Shown: piece after piece, positions 1-5,627 of the stretch | Numbering within the stretch: the first letter of the stretch is position 1 | Layout: each line of letters starts with the position of its first letter | DNA from: Lachnospiraceae bacterium | GTDB lineage: Bacteria > Bacillota > Clostridia > Lachnospirales > Lachnospiraceae | Length of the DNA: 6,423 nt | Assembly (NCBI GenBank): GCA_014804285.1 | Contig: JAAVAA010000078.1 | Span: forward strand, 1-6,423 | Direction of reading: 5' to 3' | Made by a program: the position numbers and the translations under genes | Notes under the pieces: model-generated | Told to the model about the DNA's origin: nothing | The model's input: the letters and a program-made list of their open reading frames with translations, nothing else | Database searches by the model: none

Positions 1-120
<120 letters not shown>

Positions 121-308
121 AATCGTTTCTCCCGGTTTCGAACTTCCTTCTGGCTGTTCTTTCCCGTTTACTGTTTCTTGGTTCTGCTTTGTTCTCTGAA
201 TTTTCTCTTGAATTTTCAGGGTTGCATTGCTGTTCATTTGTCAAGGTTCTGCTTTACTTTCTGTATTACAACAGGAAGTCTTGTCAGGCAATCTTCAGAG
301 ATTACCAA
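121..308 (-). other. 16S rRNA leader / tRNA-to-16S spacer
   Basis: This 188-nt stretch lies between tRNA-Ser(GGA) and the 16S 5' end. I see no coding region and no convincing promoter. A TTGACA (244-239, minus) has no matching -10 at 16-18 nt. It holds two kinds of direct repeat: AAAGCAGAACC at 255-245 and 190-180 (minus), and GAAAATTCA at 217-209 and 205-197. The second pair can also fold into an imperfect hairpin, CTGAA/TTCAG with an inner TTC/GAA. Such leaders usually carry antitermination and RNase III processing signals, but I cannot identify a standard boxA here. Lack of a promoter suggests read-through from the tRNA-Ser promoter at 574-602. Confidence 0.55.
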
Positions 309-397
309 CGGAGAAGGAGGGATTTGAACCCTCGCGCCGCTATTAACGACCTGCACCCTTTCCAGGGGTGTCCCTTCAGCCTCTTGGGTACTTCTCC
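309..397 (-). tRNA. tRNA-Ser (anticodon GGA)
   Basis: On the minus strand the acceptor arm GGAGAAG (397-391) pairs with CTTCTCC (316-310), followed by discriminator G at 309, the base expected for serine tRNAs. The anticodon stem is CACCC/GGGTG around a CTGGAAA loop, giving anticodon GGA, which reads UCC and UCU. A long variable arm, typical of class II tRNAs, precedes the T arm GAGGG-TTCAAAT-CCCTC. CCA is not encoded (the next bases are TTG), so the CCA-adding enzyme is needed. It follows tRNA-Ser(UGA) by 61 nt in the same orientation and precedes 16S, so it is probably part of the same transcript. Confidence 0.96.
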
Positions 398-458
398 AAA
401 TCAAGCTGACTATAATTATATATGAGATTAAAAATCCCGGTGGAGAAGGTATCTCCAG

Positions 459-544
459 CGGAGAGGGTGGGATTCGAACCCACGCGCCCTTGCGGACAAA
501 CGGTTTTCAAGACCGCCTCGTTATGACCACTTCGATACCTCTCC
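459..544 (-). tRNA. tRNA-Ser (anticodon UGA)
   Basis: On the minus strand GGAGAGG (544-538) pairs with CCTCTCC (466-460), with discriminator G at 459. The anticodon loop CTTGAAA, flanked by GCGGT/ACCGT, gives anticodon UGA, which reads UCA and wobble UCN codons. The variable arm is long, with a GTCCGCAAGGGC core, as in class II serine tRNAs, and the T arm is GTGGG-TTCGAAT-CCCAC. CCA is not encoded. This is the first gene after the strong promoter at 574-602, with a leader of roughly 20 nt. Confidence 0.97.
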
Positions 545-573
545 ATGTCGCACGCTTTCGTAGCGCAATGATT

Positions 574-602
574 ATTCTAGCAAATCAGTTTGAACGTGTC
601 AA
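574..602 (-). promoter_or_regulatory. Strong sigma-A promoter for the tRNA-Ser / rRNA unit
   Basis: On the minus strand a perfect -35 box TTGACA (602-597) is followed by a 17-nt spacer and a -10 box TAGAAT (579-574). A TG one base before the -10 box forms an extended -10 (TGCTAGAAT). Transcription should start near 567, about 20 nt before the mature tRNA-Ser(UGA) 5' end at 544. The near-consensus match fits a stable-RNA promoter. Whether it also drives the 16S gene, about 450 nt downstream, is inferred from the lack of another promoter. Confidence 0.9.
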
Positions 603-647
603 CACTTTTTTTCTTTTTCTTATCTCTTTTTTTCTAATCTCTTTTTA
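603..647 (-). promoter_or_regulatory. A-tract upstream element (UP-like) of the tRNA promoter
   Basis: Directly upstream of the -35 box the minus strand is almost pure A and G with long A runs. It includes two copies of AAAAAGAGATNAGAAAAA with a 15-bp period (plus-strand 614-631 and 629-646). A/T tracts just upstream of -35 commonly act as UP elements bound by the RNA polymerase alpha C-terminal domain in rRNA and tRNA promoters. The assignment is by position and composition only. Confidence 0.6.
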
Positions 648-755
648 TTTTTGCCACAGTGCAATGTTAAATTCTTATTTATTAATGGAGAAAGGGATTC
701 CCAACACCGCTAAACATCCAGATAACATGATAAACAACCATCGGCAAATCATTAC

Positions 756-1751
756 TTATTCATGTACATTGATTGTAAATCGGGGTGTGGCACTAAGCGG
801 AAAATGCTCAATTTCGGATTCTGAAAACGGGTCTTTTATGACCCAGCCCGTCAGGTCATATAAACCTGCTTCATCCGGCGCATTGATTTCCAGTATTCCA
901 TTATGAATTTCTTCATCACCAAGATTACATATCAAGTAATTTTGCGAATTTACCTGAATTTGCTCCATGCCTAATGATAAAATGATCAGGGCTTCCTGGC
1001 TCCCCTTGAAACCGCCGACATGATATTGAAGCTTTATTTTTTCACCCGGTTTGACTTCTATTGATTTTTCTGGGAATTTTCTTTTAAACTCTTCCATGTC
1101 AGAGTTTATGATTAATCCTTCCCACATAGCCTGATAGATATCCCTTGATTCTTCATAGTTATACAATTTATTTGTTCCCAAGTCTTTTTCATTATTGCCG
1201 CTAAATTTCAATATCAGATCATATGCAAGTGAATATCTGTCAGATGTACGCTCCTCCATTGAATTGATTTCATTCTTATCAGCAAATATCGTCATCGCCG
1301 CCATCATCTTATGATTAACACTTTCATCAATTTCATTACTTAGCTGAAAGCAAAATTTCTCCGAAAACCTGTCATCTGCATCAATCATATATGTAAAATA
1401 TTCTTTGCCATCAACCAAAATTGGCACCTGAATATAATCTATAAATATTTGGATTGCTATTTTCCTTTCCTGCCCTGCGCTTTCCACCATTATGAACAAA
1501 TCATCTGAACTTTTCTCTATGTCGATGATTCCATCCCGATCCCTATCTTTTGACCTTTCCGAATAAACGTCAAAATAGTATCCATACTCATTCCATGCAT
1601 ACAGATGTTCCATTCCTTCCATGTAAACCATTTTATTTACATTTTCATTTGTCATTTCATTTGCCGTTTCTTCTCTCTGTTCGCTCTGACATCCGCTTAT
1701 AAACATCAGAAAGCAGAGACAAACCATTAAAATGTTTCTTTTATTCTTCAT
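756..1751 (-). CDS. Putative lipoprotein with a DxDxDG calcium-type loop
   Basis: This 331-residue protein starts with a lipoprotein signal: basic residues 2-5 (KNKR), a hydrophobic stretch 7-19, and lipobox ISGC with the lipidated cysteine at 21. It should be anchored on the outer face of the membrane. A DRDRDGIIDIE stretch (69-79) matches the DxDxDGxxD pattern of EF-hand and thrombospondin type 3 calcium loops, but only one copy is present. Residues 231-331 look like a beta-sandwich: PGEKIKLQYHV near 235, then an Ig-like APDEAGLYDLTGWV (291-304). I recognise no family and no enzyme motif. The start is well supported: AAGGAGG (1765-1759) lies 7 nt before the ATG. It follows the GHKL/LytTR two-component genes in the same orientation but is separated from them by a terminator and a 177-nt control region, so it may be a regulated target or a sensory partner. 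Function is unknown. Confidence 0.85.
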   Translation of the reverse strand: MKNKRNILMVCLCFLMFISGCQSEQREETANEMTNENVNKMVYMEGMEHLYAWNEYGYYFDVYSERSKDRDRDGIIDIEKSSDDLFIMVESAGQERKIAIQIFIDYIQVPILVDGKEYFTYMIDADDRFSEKFCFQLSNEIDESVNHKMMAAMTIFADKNEINSMEERTSDRYSLAYDLILKFSGNNEKDLGTNKLYNYEESRDIYQAMWEGLIINSDMEEFKRKFPEKSIEVKPGEKIKLQYHVGGFKGSQEALIILSLGMEQIQVNSQNYLICNLGDEEIHNGILEINAPDEAGLYDLTGWVIKDPFSESEIEHFPLSATPRFTINVHE

Positions 1752-1850
1752 CCGTCTTCCTCCTTATTTTTTTAATAATACTATGTTTTTTAATTTACTT
1801 TTTCCTACCCGGAAAATTTAACCTTATAGGCGGAAAAATCGGTTAAAGAA
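1752..1850 (-). promoter_or_regulatory. Candidate promoter and LytTR-type operator of the lipoprotein gene
   Basis: The sequence shows CGGAAAA at plus-strand 1810-1816 and again at 1831-1837, exactly 21 bp apart, each preceded by TA two bases upstream (TAnnCGGAAAA). Pairs of short direct repeats with a 21-22 bp period are the known site architecture of AgrA-like LytTR regulators. The base sequence here is not the classical AgrA consensus. Downstream on the minus strand, TAGTAT (1783-1778) or TATTAT (1780-1775) could be the -10 box, with no good -35, as expected for an activated promoter. An alternative -10 is TATAAG (1828-1823), also without a -35. A 7-bp inverted repeat, TTTAACC (1817-1823) with GGTTAAA (1841-1847), overlaps the same region. 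Confidence 0.45.
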
Positions 1851-1920
1851 TAAACAACACTCTTTTTCGTTGCCCAGACGTGTTTGGGACTTTCATCCGT
1901 CAGAGCACGCCATGGTGCGC

Positions 1921-1957
1921 AAACAAATAGGGAGTGCATCTTATGTCTGCACTCCCT
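1921..1957 (-). terminator. Rho-independent terminator after the histidine kinase gene
   Basis: On the minus strand AGGGAGTGCA (1957-1948) pairs perfectly with TGCACTCCCT (1938-1929) around a 9-nt loop. A moderately T-rich tail, TATTTGTTTG, follows. The first stem arm and part of the loop lie inside the kinase coding sequence: its last codons (K-G-V-Q-T-stop) form the 5' arm. It should end the transcript coming from rnz, tsaD, ispD and the two-component genes, and insulate the lipoprotein gene from it. Confidence 0.8.
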
Positions 1958-3215
1958 TAATATAAATGATGATATCAATTCCCCAGAGCTTTTCTTTACA
2001 ATGAATTTTCATTGTTCCATCATATTTATTTACAATCCGTTCCACATTTGCCAATCCTATTCCATGGCTGGTGCCATCTTCTTTACTGCTTAGAATCATC
2101 TGATTATTCCGCCGTATCTTGCCATTAAATGAATTGTAAATACTGATGTACAAAGCTCCTCTTGCATATACTAACTTGATACTTAAATATTTGTCCTCAA
2201 CTTTTCTAAGGGCTTCTGCTGCGTTATCAAGCAAATTCCCCAATAGAATATTTAAATCAAAATCCGACATAAACGATTGATCCGGTACACTAATTTCAAT
2301 TTCCGGCTTACACCCAACATCCCGTTCAATACGCTCCAGCTTATAATTCAGGATACTGTCAACACCTATATTTCCGGTTCTCACATATCCTTGTATACTT
2401 TTTATGCTTTCACTGAATTGTTCCGCATACTTTGAAGCCACCTCGTATTCTTTGTTTTGAAGATATGTATTAATCAACGTAATATGATTATTCATATCAT
2501 GCCGTAATGCCTTCAAATCTTCCTGTGACTGCCCGATAACCTCAAACTGTTTCGCGTACATTTCCACTTGTTGCTCCATGGCAGCTCTTTCCATATTCTG
2601 TCGATGGGATTCTGATATTTTTTCATAAACATAATAAGTACTTACGTTTATCAGACAGATGATGCCAAGCCCAAACATAACCATATCATCAGAATGTTCT
2701 GTCAATGCAATAATTTCCGATAATACCACACTTCCGCCTGATAACAAAATCATATTCATAAAGCTGCCTTTCGGAAGTTTCGTGTATCTGTCTAAACGCA
2801 CATACTTTTCAATCAGAAGTATAATAAAGAATTCCAGCGTCACAGCACACAACCCGCCTACAGGTTCGCTCTTTACCGGAAGCAATCCCCTATTGCACAT
2901 CTCCCACACTATATTTTCGGTAATAATACAAGATGCTGTTGAAACTGTTACAACTGCAATCTTTTTCCCTGCACTCCCTTCAAAAATAACAAAAGATACA
3001 ATCATCAGCCCCACAAATAAAGATAATGTCGTGAGGTTTTGTATGTTTAAAAAATAGTAAAGTAACCAATTGCAAAGCCATACCCCTGTGTAGATTGGCA
3101 GCGTGACATATTTTTTTGTACTTTTAACCGGTAAAAATAATTTTATTATGCGAATGTTCATATATATACTTAAAATATTAAACATTGCACTGAATAACGC
3201 ATCATAGATTTTCAT
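1941..3215 (-). CDS. Sensor histidine kinase, GHKL family (AgrC-like)
   Basis: This 424-residue protein has a hydrophobic N-terminal half with about six membrane segments (roughly 5-28, 38-56, 60-78, 85-102, 122-137, 152-171, 177-197). A linker (200-235, likely coiled coil) and a cytoplasmic kinase domain follow. The phosphoacceptor box is LKALRHDMNNH with His239. The N box is NLLDNAAEAL (327-336), and the GHKL glycine box is GTSHGIGLANV (381-391). This layout is that of AgrC/ComD-type kinases, which autophosphorylate and pass the phosphate to a LytTR regulator. Its ATG overlaps the regulator stop codon by one base (TAATG), with an AAGGA site inside the end of that gene, so the pair is translationally coupled. 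No agrB or agrD-like gene is visible, so the signal cannot be called a peptide. Length is normal and all kinase motifs are present. Confidence 0.93.
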   Translation of the reverse strand: MKIYDALFSAMFNILSIYMNIRIIKLFLPVKSTKKYVTLPIYTGVWLCNWLLYYFLNIQNLTTLSLFVGLMIVSFVIFEGSAGKKIAVVTVSTASCIITENIVWEMCNRGLLPVKSEPVGGLCAVTLEFFIILLIEKYVRLDRYTKLPKGSFMNMILLSGGSVVLSEIIALTEHSDDMVMFGLGIICLINVSTYYVYEKISESHRQNMERAAMEQQVEMYAKQFEVIGQSQEDLKALRHDMNNHITLINTYLQNKEYEVASKYAEQFSESIKSIQGYVRTGNIGVDSILNYKLERIERDVGCKPEIEISVPDQSFMSDFDLNILLGNLLDNAAEALRKVEDKYLSIKLVYARGALYISIYNSFNGKIRRNNQMILSSKEDGTSHGIGLANVERIVNKYDGTMKIHCKEKLWGIDIIIYIKGVQT

Positions 3216-3946
3216 TAGAAATTCCTTCTTGCCATATTCATATTTAACAGTTTTTCCTGAATTTTCTTCCGGTTTGCGCGGCTTATCGGCAATATATCAC
3301 CGGTTGCCATAACCACTTCATCAATACGAAATTCTGAAATATAATTGATATTGGCAATATAAGATTTATGGAGAACCCAGAATCTGTCCCGATCAACTTG
3401 TCTTTCCACTTCTGACATCCCACCATAAAATTCTTTCTTGTCACCACTATTCATTACAATTTGAATCTTTTTACCTATACATTGAAAATAAATAATTCCA
3501 TCAGCAGCAATCCGATAGGAAGTCTTTCCGATATGAAACTCAAAGAACATTTTCTTACCTGAAAAAATTCGTTTGTATTCATTCATAATCCTTTCAATAT
3601 CTTTTTCCTTTACAGGCTTTAGTAAAAAATCCATTGGCCTGTTTTGAAAAAGCTGCATTGCGTAGCTTTCTTTCGATGATACGTAGACAATCTGTGTTGC
3701 CTCATTGGATAAATCAGAACGTATCATGCGTCCTACCGTTACCCCATCCATTTTCTTTCCAAAGTCTATGTCCAAAAATAAGATGTCTAACACTGATTCT
3801 TTTTGCAAGTAGTTTGCATATTCCTCGCCGGAAATAAAAACCACTGTCTCAACTTCCATATTTTCTTTTTGAGCGTAGTGCTTCAAATACCCTTCTATTT
3901 GACAGCCAAACGCGATATCATCATCACATATTCCTATTTTAAGCAT
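3215..3946 (-). CDS. LytTR-family response regulator (AgrA-like)
   Basis: This 243-residue regulator has a receiver domain at about 1-122 and a LytTR DNA-binding domain at about 132-238. In the receiver the acidic cluster CDDD (7-10), phosphoacceptor Asp59 in ILFLDIDFG, the serine pair in YVSSK (88-92) and Lys110 in FLLKP are all present. The C-terminal half shows the LytTR hallmarks: a FEFHIGKTSYRIAADGIIYFQ start and the WVLHKSYIANINYI block (190-203). Phosphorylation by the adjacent kinase should promote binding to paired direct repeats in target promoters, with the repeats at 1806-1840 as the candidate site in this window. The start is supported by AAGGA (3958-3954), 7 nt before the ATG. 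It begins only 23 bp after ispD with no terminator between, so it is probably transcribed with the housekeeping genes, perhaps aided by a weak promoter inside the end of ispD. Confidence 0.94.
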   Translation of the reverse strand: MLKIGICDDDIAFGCQIEGYLKHYAQKENMEVETVVFISGEEYANYLQKESVLDILFLDIDFGKKMDGVTVGRMIRSDLSNEATQIVYVSSKESYAMQLFQNRPMDFLLKPVKEKDIERIMNEYKRIFSGKKMFFEFHIGKTSYRIAADGIIYFQCIGKKIQIVMNSGDKKEFYGGMSEVERQVDRDRFWVLHKSYIANINYISEFRIDEVVMATGDILPISRANRKKIQEKLLNMNMARRNF

Positions 3947-3968
3947 TCATTTTTCCTTTTTCTTGCGG

Positions 3969-3998
3969 ATTATGTTTCCTTGCAAAACAGCTCTGCAA
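3969..3998 (-). promoter_or_regulatory. Possible weak internal promoter for the two-component genes
   Basis: On the minus strand CATAAT (3974-3969; 5 of 6 to consensus) overlaps the ispD stop codon. TTGCAG (3998-3993; 4 of 6) lies 18 nt upstream of it. Transcription would start near 3962, leaving a short leader that carries the regulator's AAGGA site. Such matches arise by chance in AT-rich DNA, so this is only a candidate. Confidence 0.25.
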
Positions 3999-4689
3999 TT
4001 TTCATATCCTCCGGTGTTGTAATCTTCATATTCTCATAAGATCCCTCCACCAGCTTTACCTTATGACCGGTAAGGCTTTCCACCACCATAGCATCATCCG
4101 TCACGGAAATTCCCTTACTCAAAAATTCCTGTTCTCGCTCCAGAAGCTGCTCATACGCATTTTGGATCAGAGTGTATTCAAACACCTGAGGCGTCTGAAT
4201 CATCCACACAAGTCTTCTATCCGGTGTCTGCTCAATAAATCCATTTTCATCAGCAATTTTAATTGTGTCCTTGACCGGCATCCCTGCAACGCAGGCGCCA
4301 TACTCTGTCACACATGCCAAAAGGCGGGATAACAGCTCCTGTGTGATCATTGGCCTTGCCCCGTCATGAATAAACACAAAATCGCAATCCCGTGCATTTC
4401 GCAGACCGGCCGCCACAGAATGATACCGTTCCCTCCCGCCTTCTGTAATATATCTTACTTTGTCAAACCCATACCGCTCAACGATCTCCTTCCGGCAATA
4501 CTCCGTATCCCCGGCAGAAACCACTAAGATAATCTCATCAATGAAGCTCTCCTGGAAAGCCTTCAGGGAATAATACACCACCGGCTTACCGTCAAGCAGC
4601 ATATACTGCTTCTTGATACTGCTTTCCATTCTTTTTCCGCTTCCTGCTGCAAGTACAATTGCTGTAGTTCTTTTTTCTTTTTGCATCAT
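3970..4689 (-). CDS. ispD: 2-C-methyl-D-erythritol 4-phosphate cytidylyltransferase
   Basis: IspD transfers CMP from CTP to 2-C-methyl-D-erythritol 4-phosphate, giving CDP-ME in the non-mevalonate (MEP) pathway to isopentenyl diphosphate; it is cytoplasmic. At 239 residues it has the normal family length. The nucleotide-binding loop is AIVLAAGSGKRM (10-21) with the following lysine in KKQY (26-29). Other family motifs are GGRERYHSV (84-92), HDGARP (108-113), VKDTIK (139-144), QTPQVF (165-170), TDDAMVVE (197-204) and the C-terminal MKITTPEDM (221-229). The start overlaps the tsaD stop as ATGA (4-nt overlap), indicating translational coupling; a second ATG follows at once. The coupling of ispD to a t6A gene is a local gene order, not a functional pair that I know of. 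Confidence 0.96.
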   Translation of the reverse strand: MMQKEKRTTAIVLAAGSGKRMESSIKKQYMLLDGKPVVYYSLKAFQESFIDEIILVVSAGDTEYCRKEIVERYGFDKVRYITEGGRERYHSVAAGLRNARDCDFVFIHDGARPMITQELLSRLLACVTEYGACVAGMPVKDTIKIADENGFIEQTPDRRLVWMIQTPQVFEYTLIQNAYEQLLEREQEFLSKGISVTDDAMVVESLTGHKVKLVEGSYENMKITTPEDMKIAELFCKET

Positions 4690-5567
4690 GCCCGCTCTCC
4701 CAGTTTCAGATTCGGTACGGCATTTAGATCCAGTCCGTGCCGCACACCTTTTAAGTACTCATAATAAGCGGCAGTACCGATCATTGCCGCATTGTCCGTA
4801 CAATAAACTGGCGATGGATGGTAAAAAGAAACTTTTTCTTTTTCACAGGCTTTCTCAAATGCACTTCGTAATCCACTGTTGGACGCAACGCCTCCGGCAA
4901 TGGCAAATTTCTGATAACCATATTTGTGTACAGCATTCATGGAATGCTCCACCAGCACATCAATCACCGCACTCTGAAAGGAAGCAGCCACATCAGCCGT
5001 CCGGATCTCCTCTCCCTTCATCTGACAGGAATTTAAATAATTAAGCACTGCTGATTTTAATCCGCTGAAGCTGAAATCATATTCCGCATCCCCTACCTTT
5101 GCTCTGGGAAAATGAATTGCGTTCGGATCTCCCTCTCTGGACACTTTATCGATCTTAGGACCGCCCGGATATCCCAGCCCGATTGCTCTGGCTACCTTAT
5201 CAAAAGCTTCTCCTGCCGCATCATCTCTTGTTCTTCCGATAATTTCATATTCCCCGTAATCCTTTACGATCACCAGATGGGAATGGCCTCCGGAAACCAC
5301 CAGACCGGGACCATAGGTTACCGCTATCGCATCCATCTCATCGAGCTTTCGCCCAGCTTCTGAAAGTGCCTGTTCAATAACCTGATTTATTTTTTCAATA
5401 TGCTTGCGGGAAGCTATTTCGGGAACCACTCCTCCATATTCCGTATGAAGCGCAATCTGAGAATAAATAACATTAGAAAGCACTTCTCTCCCGTTTTTAA
5501 CAACTGCTGCCGCAGTTTCATCACAAGAGCTTTCTATAGCCAATATCTGTATATCCTTTTCCATCAT
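4686..5567 (-). CDS. tsaD: tRNA N6-threonylcarbamoyltransferase TsaD, with internal in-frame deletion
   Basis: TsaD, in a complex with TsaB and TsaE, transfers the threonylcarbamoyl group to A37 of ANN-decoding tRNAs (t6A) and is usually essential. Both ends are well conserved: IESSCDET (11-18), YGGVVPEIASRKH (44-56), VTYGPGLV (83-90), VSGGH (91-95), DDAAGEAFDKVA (115-126), DFSFSGLKSA (164-173), GGVASNSGLR (225-234) and CTDNAAMIG (256-264), whose Asp258 is a metal ligand. The protein is 293 residues against about 340 for the family. At V90/V91 (bases 5300-5295) GPGLV runs straight into VSGGH, and about 49 residues are absent. They include the GALLVG stretch and the HxEGH motif with the two metal-ligand histidines. 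The frame is kept. If real, this copy should be catalytically dead. A deletion between short CTGGTG repeats, an assembly collapse, or a functional second copy elsewhere are possible explanations. The start is either of two adjacent ATGs (5567, 5564), with GGAAGG about 12 nt upstream. Confidence 0.93.
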   Translation of the reverse strand: MMEKDIQILAIESSCDETAAAVVKNGREVLSNVIYSQIALHTEYGGVVPEIASRKHIEKINQVIEQALSEAGRKLDEMDAIAVTYGPGLVVSGGHSHLVIVKDYGEYEIIGRTRDDAAGEAFDKVARAIGLGYPGGPKIDKVSREGDPNAIHFPRAKVGDAEYDFSFSGLKSAVLNYLNSCQMKGEEIRTADVAASFQSAVIDVLVEHSMNAVHKYGYQKFAIAGGVASNSGLRSAFEKACEKEKVSFYHPSPVYCTDNAAMIGTAAYYEYLKGVRHGLDLNAVPNLKLGERA

Positions 5568-5627
5568 TTCATAACCATACCTTCCACCCGGTTTATGCCT
5601 GATATTTCATCCCAAAGTCCTTCTGCC

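Noticed and set aside
222..244. TTGACA at minus-strand 244-239 as an rRNA promoter
   Set aside because: At 16-18 nt downstream there is only CCCTGA-like sequence, with no -10 box.
441..457. TGGAGA/TCTCCA hairpin after tRNA-Ser(UGA) as a terminator
   Set aside because: The stem is only 6 bp and the T run is separated from it by CCGGGA; tRNA-Ser(GGA) follows closely, so a processing hairpin or chance is more likely.
648..668. TTGC/GCAA hairpin after the lipoprotein gene as a terminator
   Set aside because: The stem is only 4 bp, and on the minus strand it is followed by A-rich, not T-rich, sequence. No convincing terminator was found for the lipoprotein gene.
490..906. 138-residue plus-strand open frame across tRNA-Ser(UGA) and the lipoprotein gene end
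   Set aside because: It runs through the tRNA, its promoter and the antisense of the lipoprotein gene, has no ribosome binding site, and its translation has no recognisable features.
1843..1896. 17-codon minus-strand open frame upstream of the lipoprotein gene, considered as a signal peptide precursor
   Set aside because: No ribosome binding site is present before its ATG, it overlaps the candidate operator, and it has no AgrD-like features (no central cysteine, no acidic tail).
1860..1920. GGATGAAAGTCCC-like stretch as a group II intron remnant
   Set aside because: The likeness to intron domain I is short; no domain V, no reverse transcriptase and no intron boundaries are visible.
4613..5044. 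143-residue plus-strand open frame antisense to ispD and tsaD
   Set aside because: It is antisense to two well-identified conserved genes; its composition (His, Ser, Pro, Leu rich) is typical of a shadow frame.
5280..5315. tsaD shortness explained by a frameshift or wrong start codon
   Set aside because: The N-terminus is complete and both sides of the gap are in the same frame; only an internal in-frame loss fits.
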